A stretch of 64,000 bases of DNA. Origin: Azospirillum sp. SYSU D00513 (lineage in GTDB: Bacteria > Pseudomonadota > Alphaproteobacteria > Azospirillales > Azospirillaceae). The notes under the pieces are model-generated. The model had not been told where the DNA came from. It was given only the letters and a program-made list of their open reading frames with translations, and ran no database searches. The translations under genes and the position numbers were made by a program. The DNA is taken from the NCBI RefSeq assembly GCF_017356015.1, contig NZ_JAFIQV010000011.1, forward strand, positions 88,728-152,727, given 5' to 3'. Of this stretch, positions 29,165 through 38,393 are shown one piece after another (the first letter of the stretch is position 1; the number at the start of each line of letters is the position of its first letter).

Positions 29165-31220
29165 GGGTACCGGTCCTCTCCTGGGCGGGTCGCACGAGCG
29201 TCTCGGTGCAGCGCGCCATCGTGATGGAGGCGCGGCTGATCGGGTCGGTCATGTAGAAGTTGGCGACCGGCGAGACGAAGGGGGCCGCGTCCAGCGAGCC
29301 GGACCGGCCGAAGCCGCCCCAGGCCGCCGGGGTGACCGCGCCGATCTTCGCGAAAATCGGGTTCACGTCGGCCAGGTGCTTGCGCAGCTGGATGACGCTG
29401 TCGTAGGGCAGCTTGTGGCCGAGAAGCTCGGACAGCGCGCGCAGGATCTTCCAGTCCTCCCGCGCCTCGCCAGGCGGGAAGGTGGCGAGACGCGCGAGCT
29501 GCGGGCGGCCCTCGGTGTTGACGTAGAGGGCGTTCTTCTCGGTGTAGGCCGCGCCCGGCAGGATCACGTCGGCGCGCTGCGCCCCGGCGTCGCCATGATG
29601 GCCCTGGTAGATGACGAAGGCCTTGCCGAGGCGGGCCATGTCGATCTCGTCCGCGCCCAGCAGGTAGACCACGTCGATGGCGCCGTTGGACGCACCATCG
29701 AGGATGCCCGCGAGGTCGCGGCCGCCCGGACCCGGCAGGAAGCCGACATCCAGCGCGCCGACGCGGCCGGCGGCCGTGTGCAGCACGTTGTATCCGTTCC
29801 AGCCCTCGCCGATCATGTTGAAGGTTTCGGCGACCGCGCGGGCCGCCGCCTGGATGGCCAGGGCATCGGCGCGCTGGAAGGCGCCCATGCCCAGGATCAG
29901 CATCGGCCGCTTGGCGTTGCGCAGGGTCTCGGCGAAGGCGTGGCTGCCGTCGAGGATGCCCGACAGCAGGTCGGCGCCCGTGCCCAGATGGGCGTAGGGG
30001 TAGGTCAGATCACGGCTCTCGCCGATCAGCCCGACCTGGAGACCGCCCTGCAGGTAGCGCTTGCGGATGCGCGCGTTGATCAGGGAGCCTTCCCAGCGCG
30101 GGTTGGTCCCGACCAGCAGGATCACGTCCGCCTGCTCGACGCCGGCGATCGTGCTGTTGAACAGGTAGCCGGCGCGCGAGGAGGTGTCGAACAGCGCGCC
30201 GTCCTGGCGGCAGTCGATGTTCGCCGAACCCAAAGCCGTCATCAGCTCCTTCAGCGCCAGTGTCGATTCGACGTCGACGAGGTCGCCGGCGATGGCGGCG
30301 ATGCGGTCGCCCGAGGTGCCCTTCAGCTTCTGTGCGACGGCCTGGAAGGCCTCGACCCAGCTCGCCGGAACCAGCTTGCCGTCCTTGCGGACGTAGGGGC
30401 GGTCGAGACGCTGGCGCTTCAGCCCGTCATAGGCGAAACGCGACTTGTCGTTCAGCCACTCCTCGTTCACGTCCTCGTTGACGCGCGGCAGGACGCGCAT
30501 GACCTCGGACCCGCGCGTGTCCACGCGGATGTTCGAGCCCACCGCGTCCATCACGTCCACCGTCTCCGTCTTGCGGAGTTCCCAGGGGCGCGAGGTGTAG
30601 GCGTAGGGCTTGGAGGTCAGGGCGCCGACCGGGCAGACGTCCACGAGGTTGCCGGCCAGCTCTGTCGCCACGGCCTTCTCGACGAAGGTCGTGATCTCCA
30701 TGTGCTCGCCGCGGTGCACCGCGCCGAGGTCCGGCACGCCGGCGATCTCGTTGGAGAAGCGGATGCAGCGCGTGCAGTGGATGCAGCGGGTCATGATCGT
30801 CTTGATCAGCGGACCCATGTACTTGTCCTTGACCGCGCGCTTGTTCTCGCCGTAGCGGCCGCGGTCGAACCCGTAGGCCATGGCCTGGTCCTGGAGATCG
30901 CACTCGCCGCCCTGGTCGCAGATCGGGCAGTCCAGCGGGTGATTGATCAGCAGGAACTCCATGACGCCCTTGCGGGCCTTATGGACCAGTTCGCTGTTGG
31001 TCTTGATGACCATGTTGTCGGCGCAGGGCATGGCGCAGGCGGCGACGGGCTTGGGCGCCCGCTCCATCTCCACCAGACACATGCGGCAGTTGGCCGGAAC
31101 GCTCAGGCGCTCGTGGTAGCAGAAGCGCGGGATCTCGATCCCGAGCTGCTCGCAGGCCTGCAGGATCGAGGTGCCCGGCTCGACTTCGATCTCGATCCCG
31201 TCGATGGTGAGTTTCGGCAT
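29157..31220 (-). CDS. nuoG: NADH-quinone oxidoreductase subunit G
   Basis: 687 residues. The large iron-sulphur subunit. The N-terminal [2Fe-2S] ferredoxin domain has Cys34, Cys45, Cys48 and Cys62/66; next come the [14 protein letters not shown] motif (N5 cluster) and [14 protein letters not shown] (N4 cluster), then a molybdopterin-oxidoreductase-like domain without cofactor. The shorter alphaproteobacterial type, lacking the extra N7 cluster seen in E. coli, fits the length. 12 nt downstream of nuoF. Confidence 0.97.
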   Translation of the reverse strand: MPKLTIDGIEIEVEPGTSILQACEQLGIEIPRFCYHERLSVPANCRMCLVEMERAPKPVAACAMPCADNMVIKTNSELVHKARKGVMEFLLINHPLDCPICDQGGECDLQDQAMAYGFDRGRYGENKRAVKDKYMGPLIKTIMTRCIHCTRCIRFSNEIAGVPDLGAVHRGEHMEITTFVEKAVATELAGNLVDVCPVGALTSKPYAYTSRPWELRKTETVDVMDAVGSNIRVDTRGSEVMRVLPRVNEDVNEEWLNDKSRFAYDGLKRQRLDRPYVRKDGKLVPASWVEAFQAVAQKLKGTSGDRIAAIAGDLVDVESTLALKELMTALGSANIDCRQDGALFDTSSRAGYLFNSTIAGVEQADVILLVGTNPRWEGSLINARIRKRYLQGGLQVGLIGESRDLTYPYAHLGTGADLLSGILDGSHAFAETLRNAKRPMLILGMGAFQRADALAIQAAARAVAETFNMIGEGWNGYNVLHTAAGRVGALDVGFLPGPGGRDLAGILDGASNGAIDVVYLLGADEIDMARLGKAFVIYQGHHGDAGAQRADVILPGAAYTEKNALYVNTEGRPQLARLATFPPGEAREDWKILRALSELLGHKLPYDSVIQLRKHLADVNPIFAKIGAVTPAAWGGFGRSGSLDAAPFVSPVANFYMTDPISRASITMARCTETLVRPAQERTGTHG

Positions 31221-31232
31221 CTGCCGGGCTCC

Positions 31233-32525
31233 TTACTCGGCCGCCAGCGGGCTGGCGGAATTGCGATAGGCGTGGATGCGGCGCTCCACCTCCGGGCGGA
31301 AGTACCGGAACAGCCCCTGGACCGGCCAGGCCGCGGCGTCGCCGAGAGCGCAGATCGTGTGGCCTTCGATCTGCTTGGTGACTTCCAGCAGCATGTCGAT
31401 TTCCTCGACGCTGGCGTTGCCCTTCACCATGCGCTGCATGATGCGGCTCATCCAGCCGGTGCCCTCGCGGCAGGGCGTGCACTGGCCGCAGGATTCGTGG
31501 GCGTAGAACTGCGACAGTCGGGCGATCGCCTTCACGATGTCGGTGGACTTGTCCATCACGATCACGGCGGCGGTGCCCAGGCCCGAACGGACCTCGCGCA
31601 GGCTGTCGAAGTCCATCAGGACGGTGTCGCAGATGTCCTTGGGCAGCAGCGGAACCGAGGAGCCGCCGGGGATGATGGCGAGCAGGTTGTCCCAGCCCCC
31701 ACGCACGCCGCCGGCATGGCGTTCGATCAGCTCCTTCAAGGGGATGCCCATCTCCTCTTCCACGTTGCACGGCTTGTTCACGTGGCCGGAGATGCAGAAG
31801 AGCTTGGTGCCGGTGTTCTTCGGGCGGCCGAGCCCGGCGAACCAGGCGGCACCGCGGCGCAGGATGGTGGGAACGACGGCGATGGATTCGACGTTGTTCA
31901 CCGTGGTCGGGCAGGAATAGAGGCCCGCCTGCGCCGGGAAGGGCGGCTTGTTGCGCGGCTGGCCCTTCTTGCCCTCGATGGACTCGATGAGCGCCGTCTC
32001 CTCGCCGCAGATGTAGGCGCCGGCACCGCGGTGGATGTAGATGTCGTAATCGTAGCCGCTGCCGCAGGCGTTCTTGCCGATCAGACCGGCCTCGTAGGCC
32101 TCGTCGATGGCGCGCTGAACGTTCGAGCCCTCGTTGTAGAACTCGCCGCGGATGTAGATGTAGCAGGCGGTCGCCCCGATCGCGACACCGGCCAGAAGGC
32201 AGCCCTCGATCAGCTTGTGCGGGTCGTGCCGCAGGATGTCGCGGTCCTTGCAGGTGCCGGGCTCGCCCTCGTCGGCGTTCACCACCAGATAGACCGGCTT
32301 GTCGGTCACGTTCTTGGGCATGAAGGACCACTTCATGCCGGTGGAGAAGCCGGCGCCGCCGCGGCCGCGCAGACCGGATTCCTTGGTCTCGTTGATGATC
32401 CAGTCGCGGCCCTTGGCGATCAGGGCGGCGGTGTTGTCCCAATCACCGCGCTTCTTCGCGGCCTCCAGGCCGAAGTCCTGGTAGCCGTAAAGGTTCGTGA
32501 AAATGCGGTCCTCGTCGCGAAGCAT
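31233..32525 (-). CDS. nuoF: NADH-quinone oxidoreductase subunit F
   Basis: 430 residues. Binds NADH and FMN and starts electron flow into complex I. FMN/NADH glycine loop [16 protein letters not shown] (near residue 60), the [20 protein letters not shown] segment and the N3 cluster motif [12 protein letters not shown] near residue 350 are all present. Length normal. 10 nt downstream of nuoE. Confidence 0.98.
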   Translation of the reverse strand: MLRDEDRIFTNLYGYQDFGLEAAKKRGDWDNTAALIAKGRDWIINETKESGLRGRGGAGFSTGMKWSFMPKNVTDKPVYLVVNADEGEPGTCKDRDILRHDPHKLIEGCLLAGVAIGATACYIYIRGEFYNEGSNVQRAIDEAYEAGLIGKNACGSGYDYDIYIHRGAGAYICGEETALIESIEGKKGQPRNKPPFPAQAGLYSCPTTVNNVESIAVVPTILRRGAAWFAGLGRPKNTGTKLFCISGHVNKPCNVEEEMGIPLKELIERHAGGVRGGWDNLLAIIPGGSSVPLLPKDICDTVLMDFDSLREVRSGLGTAAVIVMDKSTDIVKAIARLSQFYAHESCGQCTPCREGTGWMSRIMQRMVKGNASVEEIDMLLEVTKQIEGHTICALGDAAAWPVQGLFRYFRPEVERRIHAYRNSASPLAAE

Positions 32526-32535
32526 CGCATCCCCC

Positions 32536-33171
32536 TCAGTGATCGGTCTGGCTGTCGGTGGTGAAGGCCTTCAGCGTGGTCGGCCCTCCCTCCGGTTCGG
32601 ACGAGCGGCGGCCGATCTGCGAACCATGCGGCGGGATCTCGCCCCGCGCCAGCGCGTCGATGATCTTTTCCATCCTCTCGGGGGCGACGTCCTCGTAGTA
32701 GTCGTCGCCGATCTGCACCACGGGCGCGTTCACGCAGGCGCCGGAGCACTCGACCTCGCGCAGCGTGAACTGCCCGTCGTCGGTGGTCTCGCCGACATGG
32801 ATGCCCAGCTTGCGCTCGCAGGCGTGCACCACATCGTCGGAACCGCGCAGCCAGCAGGGCGTGGTCGTGCAGACCTGGATGACGTGCTTACCGACGGGCG
32901 CCTTGTTGAACATCGTGTAGAAGGTCGCCACCTCGTACACGCGGATGCGCGGCATCGACAGCATGTCGGCGACCGCGTCCATGCAGGCGCGCGACAGGTA
33001 GCCGGCGTTCTGGCGCTGGGCGAGGTCGAGCAGCGGCATGCAGGCGCTGGCTTGGCGGCCGGCCGGGTACTTGGCGATGATCCGCTCGGCGAGCGCCAGG
33101 TTGTCCGGCGTGAAGAGGAAGGCCGGCTCGTCGGCGTGGGTGTCGGCCAGGGTGGTGTCCGGCGCGCTCAT
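32536..33171 (-). CDS. nuoE: NADH-quinone oxidoreductase subunit E
   Basis: 211 residues from the ATG at 33171, which overlaps the nuoD stop by 4 nt (ATGA); the frame continues upstream inside nuoD but only as a shadow. Thioredoxin-like fold with the N1a [2Fe-2S] ligands in [12 protein letters not shown] and [12 protein letters not shown] polar C-terminal tail of about 30 residues extends beyond the fold, common in alphaproteobacteria. Confidence 0.97.
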   Translation of the reverse strand: MSAPDTTLADTHADEPAFLFTPDNLALAERIIAKYPAGRQASACMPLLDLAQRQNAGYLSRACMDAVADMLSMPRIRVYEVATFYTMFNKAPVGKHVIQVCTTTPCWLRGSDDVVHACERKLGIHVGETTDDGQFTLREVECSGACVNAPVVQIGDDYYEDVAPERMEKIIDALARGEIPPHGSQIGRRSSEPEGGPTTLKAFTTDSQTDH

Positions 33172-34388
33172 CGGTCGATTTCTCCGAAGACGATGTCCAT
33201 GGACGCGATGTTCGCCACCGCGTCGGCGAGCATGTGGCCCTTGGACATGAAGTCGAGGCCCTGCAGGTGGGGGAAGCCGGGCGCGCGGATCTTGCAGCGG
33301 TACGGCTTGTTGGTGCCGTCGGCCACGAGATAGACGCCGAACTCGCCCTTGGGCGCCTCGATGGCGGTGTAGGTCTCGCCCGCGGGCACGTGGAAGCCCT
33401 CGGTGAAGAGCTTGAAGTGGTGGATGAGCGCCTCCATGGAGCGCTTCATCTCCCCGCGCGGGGGCGGCACGACCTTGCGGTCCTGCACCCGCACCGGACC
33501 GTCGGGCAGCTTCTCGATGCACTGGCGGATGATCCGCAGGGACTGGCGCATCTCCTCCATGCGGACGAGGTAGCGCGCCCAGCAGTCGCCGGTGAGGCCG
33601 ACCGGCACGTCGAAGTCCAGCTCGCCGTACACTTCATAGGGCTGCGACTTGCGCAGGTCCCAGGCGACGTTCGAGCCGCGCAGCATCGGGCCGGTGAAGC
33701 CCCAGTCGAACGCCTCTTCCTTCGTCACGATGCCGATGTCGACCGTGCGCTGCTTGAAGATGCGGTTGTCCGTCAGCAGGTTGTCGATGTCGTCGATGAA
33801 CTTCGGGAAGCTCTCGGTGAAGGCCCAGATGTCGTCGGTCAGGCCGGGCGGCAGGTCCCAGGCGACGCCGCCCGGGCGGAAGTAGTTGGCGTGCAGCCGC
33901 GAGCCCGAGACACGCTCGTAGAACTCCATGAGGATCTCGCGCTCCTCGAAGCCCCACAGCGCCGGCGTGATCGCACCGACGTCGAGCGCGCCGGTCGTGA
34001 TCGACAGGATGTGGTTCAGGATGCGCGTGATCTCGGAGAACATCACGCGGATGTACTGGGCACGGATCGGCGCCTTGATCTTCAGCAGGTTCTCGATGGC
34101 GAGCACATAGGCGTGCTCCATGCACATCGGGCTGACATAGTCGAGGCGGTCGAAGTAGGGAACGGCCTGGAGGTAGGTCTTGTACTCGATCAGCTTCTCG
34201 GTGCCGCGGTGCAGGAGGCCGATGTGCGGATCGCAGCGCTCCACCACCTCGCCGTTCAGCTCCATCACCAGGCGCAGCACGCCGTGGGCCGCCGGGTGCT
34301 GCGGCCCGAAGTTCATGGTGTAGGGCTTGATTTGGGTCTTGCCGCCCGCCTGTCCGGCGGTCGGGCTCGCGGAGGTGGCGATGGTCAC
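33168..34388 (-). CDS. nuoD: NADH-quinone oxidoreductase subunit D
   Basis: 406 residues, the 49-kDa homologue that forms the quinone site with NuoB. Family motifs: [38 protein letters not shown] and the [17 protein letters not shown] segment. The C-terminus ends with VFGEIDR as in most bacteria. Overlaps nuoC and nuoE by 4 nt each, so the three are coupled. Confidence 0.98.
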   Translation of the reverse strand: MTIATSASPTAGQAGGKTQIKPYTMNFGPQHPAAHGVLRLVMELNGEVVERCDPHIGLLHRGTEKLIEYKTYLQAVPYFDRLDYVSPMCMEHAYVLAIENLLKIKAPIRAQYIRVMFSEITRILNHILSITTGALDVGAITPALWGFEEREILMEFYERVSGSRLHANYFRPGGVAWDLPPGLTDDIWAFTESFPKFIDDIDNLLTDNRIFKQRTVDIGIVTKEEAFDWGFTGPMLRGSNVAWDLRKSQPYEVYGELDFDVPVGLTGDCWARYLVRMEEMRQSLRIIRQCIEKLPDGPVRVQDRKVVPPPRGEMKRSMEALIHHFKLFTEGFHVPAGETYTAIEAPKGEFGVYLVADGTNKPYRCKIRAPGFPHLQGLDFMSKGHMLADAVANIASMDIVFGEIDR

Positions 34389-35014
34389 GACTTGCTCCCA
34401 GTGTCAGGGGCTTGGGCCTTTTCGTCGCCGGGCAGCATGACGTCGGTCATGCCTTCCCAGGGCGACAGGAAGTCGAAGGTGCGGAAGTCCTGGGTCAGGC
34501 GCACGGGCTCGTAGACCACGCGCTTCTGGTCCTCGTCGTAGCGCACCTCGACATAGCCGGTCAGGGGGAAATCCTTGCGGAAAGGATGCCCCTCGAAGCC
34601 GTAGTCGGTCAGGATGCGGCGCAGGTCCGGATGGTCGGAGAAGAAGACGCCGAACAGGTCCCAGGTCTCGCGCTCGAACCAGTTGGCCGCGCTGTAGACC
34701 GGCACGCAGGACGGGACGGGCGTGTCCTCGTCCGTGCCGAGCTTCAGGCGGATGCGCTGGTTGTGCTTGTAGCTGAGGAGGTTGTAGACGACCTCGAAAC
34801 GCTCTTCGCGCTCCGGCCAGTCCACGGCGGTGATGTCGATCAGCTGCTCGAACGAGCAGCGCGTGTCGTCGCGCAGGAACGTCAGCGCCTTGATGATGGA
34901 CGGACGGCGCACCGTGATCATCAGTTCGCCGAGCGCCACTTCCACGTTCAGCACGTCGTCGCCGAGCGCTCCGGCGATGTGATCACCGAGTTCCTTCAAA
35001 GCCTGTTCGGACAT
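34385..35014 (-). CDS. nuoC: NADH-quinone oxidoreductase subunit C
   Basis: 209 residues, the 30-kDa subunit, separate from NuoD here (they are fused in E. coli). Conserved segment: [20 protein letters not shown] followed by [20 protein letters not shown]. No cofactor. 29 nt after nuoB. Confidence 0.97.
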   Translation of the reverse strand: MSEQALKELGDHIAGALGDDVLNVEVALGELMITVRRPSIIKALTFLRDDTRCSFEQLIDITAVDWPEREERFEVVYNLLSYKHNQRIRLKLGTDEDTPVPSCVPVYSAANWFERETWDLFGVFFSDHPDLRRILTDYGFEGHPFRKDFPLTGYVEVRYDEDQKRVVYEPVRLTQDFRTFDFLSPWEGMTDVMLPGDEKAQAPDTGSKS

Positions 35015-35043
35015 GGGCCAGGGCCTGCCTTCTTCTTCGTGTC

Positions 35044-35589
35044 TCAGCGGGCGATGCGGTTGCCGCGCCGGATCTTCTTCTGCAGCTGAAGGATGCCGTA
35101 GACGAGCGCCTCGGCCGTCGGGGGGCAGCCCGGCACGTAGATGTCGACCGGGACGATCCGGTCGCAGCCGCGCACCACCGCATAGGAATAGTGATAGTAG
35201 CCGCCGCCATTGGCGCAGGAGCCCATCGAGATGACCCAGCGGGGCTCGGGCATCTGGTCGTAGACCTTGCGCAGGGCCGGGGCCATCTTGTTGGTCAGCG
35301 TGCCGGCGACGATCATGCAGTCGGACTGGCGCGGGCTGGGACGCGGAATGACGCCGAACCGGTCAAGGTCGTAACGGCTCATGTAGGCGTGGATCATTTC
35401 CACCGCGCAGCAGGCCAGACCGAAGGTCATGGGCCAGAGCGAGCCGGTGCGCGCCCAGGCCAGCAGATCCTCGTACTTCGCCGTGATGAAACCCTTTTCC
35501 TGGATTTCCTCGGAGACGGCACGAAGATACGCGTCCTGTTCCGGTCCGGGCGGAATCGGCGCCAGGGACTTGGCTGCCTCTACTCCCAT
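35044..35589 (-). CDS. nuoB: NADH-quinone oxidoreductase subunit B
   Basis: 181 residues. Holds cluster N2 next to the quinone. Motifs: [11 protein letters not shown] with adjacent cysteines, MGSCANGGG and [13 protein letters not shown] place the start at the ATG at 35589, inside the end of nuoA, because AAAGGAG precedes it by 6 nt; an upstream in-frame ATG at 35610 lacks this. The 10-nt overlap with nuoA suggests coupling. Confidence 0.96.
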   Translation of the reverse strand: MGVEAAKSLAPIPPGPEQDAYLRAVSEEIQEKGFITAKYEDLLAWARTGSLWPMTFGLACCAVEMIHAYMSRYDLDRFGVIPRPSPRQSDCMIVAGTLTNKMAPALRKVYDQMPEPRWVISMGSCANGGGYYHYSYAVVRGCDRIVPVDIYVPGCPPTAEALVYGILQLQKKIRRGNRIAR

Positions 35590-35969
35590 TCCAGAGCTCC
35601 TTTCTTCCACTCGTAAATGAAGCCGATCGTCAGGATGCCCAGGAACAGCATCATGGACCAGAAGCCGAACATCCCGATGTCGCCGAGCGCCACGGCCCAG
35701 GGGAACAGGAAGGCGATCTCAAGGTCGAAGATGATGAACAGGATCGAGACGAGGTAGAAGCGCACGTCGAACTTCGTGCGCGCATCCTCGAAGGGCTCGA
35801 AGCCGCACTCGTAGGGGGAGACCTTCTCGGCGTCCGGATTCTTGGGGCTGATGACGTAGGACGCGCCGACCATCACGACGGCGAGCGCGATGCCGATCAG
35901 CAAAAACACCAGAATCGGAAGGTACTCAACAATCAGCGGGTTGGTCACCGCGGTCCTCCCATAGCTCAC
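35580..35969 (-). CDS. nuoA: NADH-quinone oxidoreductase subunit A
   Basis: 129 residues, three membrane helices. First gene of the operon. The conserved loop with the quinone-side cysteine is [20 protein letters not shown], followed by a helix with [12 protein letters not shown]. The slightly hydrophilic 10-residue N-terminus could be trimmed to a later start. A 288-nt gap upstream separates it from tRNA-Asp and should carry the operon promoter. Confidence 0.96.
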   Translation of the reverse strand: MSYGRTAVTNPLIVEYLPILVFLLIGIALAVVMVGASYVISPKNPDAEKVSPYECGFEPFEDARTKFDVRFYLVSILFIIFDLEIAFLFPWAVALGDIGMFGFWSMMLFLGILTIGFIYEWKKGALEWE

Positions 35970-36052
35970 GCCACGCGCGTCGCCTGCGGCCGGGTTGGCC
36001 GAAGCGCGATGCCGTGGCGGGATTGCCTTGGATTAGCCCATCAGACGGGCGG

Positions 36053-36081
36053 AATATAGGCCGTGCGGTTGGGGTTTGAAA
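36053..36081 (-). promoter_or_regulatory. possible nuo operon promoter with overlapping inverted repeat
   Basis: Minus strand: TTTCAA (36076-36081), 17 nt, TATATT (36053-36058). The -10 is good, the -35 is weak. The -35 is half of a perfect inverted repeat TTGAAA-GCGG-TTTCAA on 36076-36091, which could be an operator. It lies about 85 nt upstream of the nuoA start. Confidence 0.35.
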
Positions 36082-36257
36082 GCGGTTTCAACGACTTTCG
36101 TAGCAGGCGGAAAAACCCGTACTGCGCCGTTAACTGTTTGCTTATCCAGCAATTTCGGGTGGGCATAGGCCCTGGCGGAGAAGGGCATAAACGGGCATGA
36201 CACCGTCGCCCGCGCCAGCGGTTTCGCCGCTACGAAATGTTTTGAAACGAGAGGAAA

Positions 36258-36334
<77 letters not shown>

Positions 36335-36502
36335 GCAACAGGCGTTTCCGGTGCGCGGCCCCTTGCCGCTGCCCGGTCCAGAGCGCATTGTGCGCCCCCG
36401 CCGTTCGGTGCGGCGTTTCTAGCCGCGGGGCGGCCGGGCTGTCAATGCCGAAGCGGCAACCCGGCTGCGAAAAGCGATCCCGGCGCGGCGGCGCCCCACA
36501 AT

Positions 36503-36715
36503 TCAGCCGCGGCGCAGGTCGTCGAGTTGGCGGAAGGCCAGCACCATGGAGTCGGAAAGGTCCCGGTTCTCAACCGCCCCTTCCCCGCCGAAACGGGTCA
36601 GCGCCGACTCCAGCGCGCGGGCCAGATGCTCCGCCACATCGAGGTCCTTCTGCTCCAGGGCGAGGTTCAGCGCGTGGAGGATGCGGTCACCCAGCCGGCG
36701 TTCTTCGATGCTCAC
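36503..36715 (-). CDS. small hypothetical protein (helical)
   Basis: 70 residues from a GTG at 36715, preceded by GAGAGGGAAGG. Predominantly helical and charged with heptad-like spacing (LGDRILHALNLALEQKDLDV), no signal peptide or membrane segment. The composition and third-position GC bias fit a real gene. I recognise no family. It lies between tRNA-Asp and an RTX-repeat gene, both also on the minus strand. Confidence 0.6.
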   Translation of the reverse strand: MSIEERRLGDRILHALNLALEQKDLDVAEHLARALESALTRFGGEGAVENRDLSDSMVLAFRQLDDLRRG

Positions 36716-36853
36716 CCTTCCCTCTCCATTCCTTGCATGCGATTTCGAAGGAGGACCATAGCACAGCGGGTCGCCTCCGCTGCGCTATTCCGTGCGAAGG
36801 CATGACGGAAAGTGCAACCTGAGGATCGGGCAGGATGCCCCCTTGGTGACCGT

Positions 36854-37525
36854 TCAAGCGACCACGAACCAGCCGGGCCTCACCGCTTCCGGCGCAAGTC
36901 CAAGCAGGGTCAGCTCGTCTCCGGCGGACAGGGTGATGACGGCGTTGCCGTCGAAGTCGGCCGTGACTGCATAGGTGGTCCCGAGGGGAAGGCCGACGGC
37001 ATCACCCTCCTCCGGGAAGAAATCCTCGATCAGGTCCCGTCCGCCGCCCAGCTCGAACAGGAAGAGGTCCGGGCCGGTGCCTCCGATGAGGAGATCGTCG
37101 CCGGCTTGCCCTTCCAGCGTGTCGGCACCCTGCCCGCCATAGAGATCGTCGGGGCCGCGCCCGCCGATGAGATCGTCATCGCCCCGGCCGCCATAGAGCA
37201 GGTCCGCACCGCGATAGCCGAGTACCAGGTCATCGCCTGGTCCGCCATGGAGGTCATCGGCGGACGATGTCCCTTCCAGCAGATCGTCCCCGTACGTGCC
37301 GTCAAGGATGATCCCGCCGGTGGGAACCGGATCGTAAATGACCGTCGTAACAAGCGGCGGCTCAAGGATCACAAGGCCCGGATCGTAGATTGGCGTGTCG
37401 AGGTAAGCATCCGGCACAGGATCGTAGAGGTAGGAGTCGAGGAACGGATCGTAGGACAACCCACCGCCATAGGAGTATGGGTCCAGGCTCCAGTCCCAAG
37501 CCGCGTAATCATCCCCGTAGGTCAT
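36854..37525 (-). CDS. RTX (hemolysin-type calcium-binding repeat) protein
   Basis: 223 residues. Three parts: residues 1-70, a low-complexity Tyr/Asp/Pro-rich segment with repeated Y-D-P (LSYDPFLDSYLYDPVPDAYL and following); 76-155, about seven nonapeptide repeats of the GGxGxDxLx type (for example GGPGDDLVLG, GGRGDDDLIG, GGQGADTLEG); and a C-terminal cap starting DLFLFELGGG. RTX repeats fold into a calcium-filled beta roll outside the cell and are exported by type I secretion from an uncleaved C-terminal signal. No transporter genes are nearby. The Y-D-P-rich head is unusual. Starts with MTYGDDYAAW. Confidence 0.85.
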   Translation of the reverse strand: MTYGDDYAAWDWSLDPYSYGGGLSYDPFLDSYLYDPVPDAYLDTPIYDPGLVILEPPLVTTVIYDPVPTGGIILDGTYGDDLLEGTSSADDLHGGPGDDLVLGYRGADLLYGGRGDDDLIGGRGPDDLYGGQGADTLEGQAGDDLLIGGTGPDLFLFELGGGRDLIEDFFPEEGDAVGLPLGTTYAVTADFDGNAVITLSAGDELTLLGLAPEAVRPGWFVVA

Positions 37526-37664
37526 CGCCCACTCCCCCGCTTGGATCAGTCATGATCTCCATGCAGGGATGAACGCGGGCGATCCCTCATTCATTCCAAG
37601 GAAAACCTGTTTTCGCGCGGCGCTTTCACTGCCACCCTCGAGCATTCGCTGCGGCGTGCCGAAA

Positions 37665-37693
37665 AAACGAAAACGGCCCGCGAAGGGGCCGTT
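37665..37693 (-). terminator. intrinsic terminator downstream of tRNA-Val
   Basis: Minus strand: 8-bp stem AACGGCCC/GGGCCGTT (6-nt loop) followed by TTCGTTTTTTC. It ends the hup/tRNA-Val region and is 28 nt past the tRNA 3' end. Confidence 0.7.
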
Positions 37694-37720
37694 CGTGTCC
37701 GTCCTGAAAGCTTTTTGGGT

Positions 37721-37795
37721 TGGTGGGCGATGAGGGGATCGAACCCCCGACATTCTCGGTGTAAACGAGACGCTCTACCGCTGAGCTAATCGCCC
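37721..37795 (-). tRNA. tRNA-Val (anticodon TAC)
   Basis: 75 nt including CCA. Acceptor GGGCGAT/ATCGCCC, D arm TAGCTCAGCGGTAGAGC, anticodon stem TCTCG/CGAGA with loop TTTACAC (anticodon TAC), T arm GGGGGTTCGATCCCC, discriminator A. It sits 100 nt downstream of hup, a common arrangement in alphaproteobacteria. Confidence 0.97.
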
Positions 37796-37895
37796 GCCCA
37801 TGCCGGCCCGGCGCTCCGCCGGGTTGCGGGAACCGGCCGGGTTGTGCCCGGCCGGCGCCTTTATGGCCTGAAACGGCCGGCCCGTAAAGGGCTGA

Positions 37896-38168
37896 TCAGT
37901 TCAGCGCGTCCTTGAGGGTTTTGCCGGGCTTGAACTTCGGCTGCTTGGACGCTGGAATGGTGATCTTCTCACCGGTGCGCGGGTTGCGGCCCTCGCTGGC
38001 GGCGCGCTCGGCAACGGCGAAGGTGCCGAAACCGACGAGACGCACTTCGTCGCCCTTCTTCAGCGAGTCCGAGATGCCCTCGAACACGGCGTCCACGGCC
38101 TTGGTCGCGTCGGTCTTGGACAAACCAGATGTGTCGGCAACATGCGCGACGAGATCATTCTTGTTCAC
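37896..38168 (-). CDS. hup: DNA-binding protein HU (HU-beta type)
   Basis: 90 residues, the exact HU length. Nucleoid-associated histone-like protein; the DNA-binding arm motif GFGTFAVAERAASEGRNPRT contains the conserved Arg-Asn-Pro. Translation starts at GTG (38166-38168) with AGGAAGGGGG 5 nt upstream; no ATG is available at the family start. Downstream of lon, as in many proteobacteria. Confidence 0.97.
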   Translation of the reverse strand: MNKNDLVAHVADTSGLSKTDATKAVDAVFEGISDSLKKGDEVRLVGFGTFAVAERAASEGRNPRTGEKITIPASKQPKFKPGKTLKDALN

Positions 38169-38235
38169 TTAATCCCCCTTCCTAACAGGCAAAATACTTT
38201 TTATCAAAGCCGCCCCACGACTTTGCGCGGGCAAA

Positions 38236-38264
38236 GCTTAAGCCCGCCAAGGCTCTGGCGTCAA
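38236..38264 (-). promoter_or_regulatory. predicted sigma-70 promoter for hup
   Basis: Minus strand: TTGACG (38259-38264), 17-nt spacer, TTAAGC (38236-38241). The -35 matches 5 of 6 consensus positions, the -10 is weaker. It would give a leader of about 60 nt that begins with a small CTTTGC/GCAAAG hairpin. Confidence 0.45.
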
Positions 38265-38340
38265 TTGGCCAGGCGTCCCAAATACCAGCGTTTCTTGAGA
38301 TTCGAGCACTGCCGAGGGTTGACGGATGCTGTTGACGGCG

Positions 38341-38376
38341 AAAGGCCGGCGCATGGAACCATGCACCGGCCTTTCC
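38341..38376 (-). terminator. hairpin downstream of lon
   Basis: A 16-bp stem with one mismatch (AAAGGCCGGCGCATGG against CCATGCACCGGCCTTT, 4-nt loop) lies 17 nt past the lon stop. The T tail on the minus strand is only three bases, so termination strength is uncertain. Confidence 0.5.
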
Positions 38377-38393
38377 CTTCACACCCTATGCGA

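Noticed and set aside
29067..32564. 1165-codon plus-strand frame opposite nuoG and nuoF
   Set aside because: Antisense shadow of two well-supported genes; composition is repetitive Val/Ala/Leu/Asp/Gly without domains.
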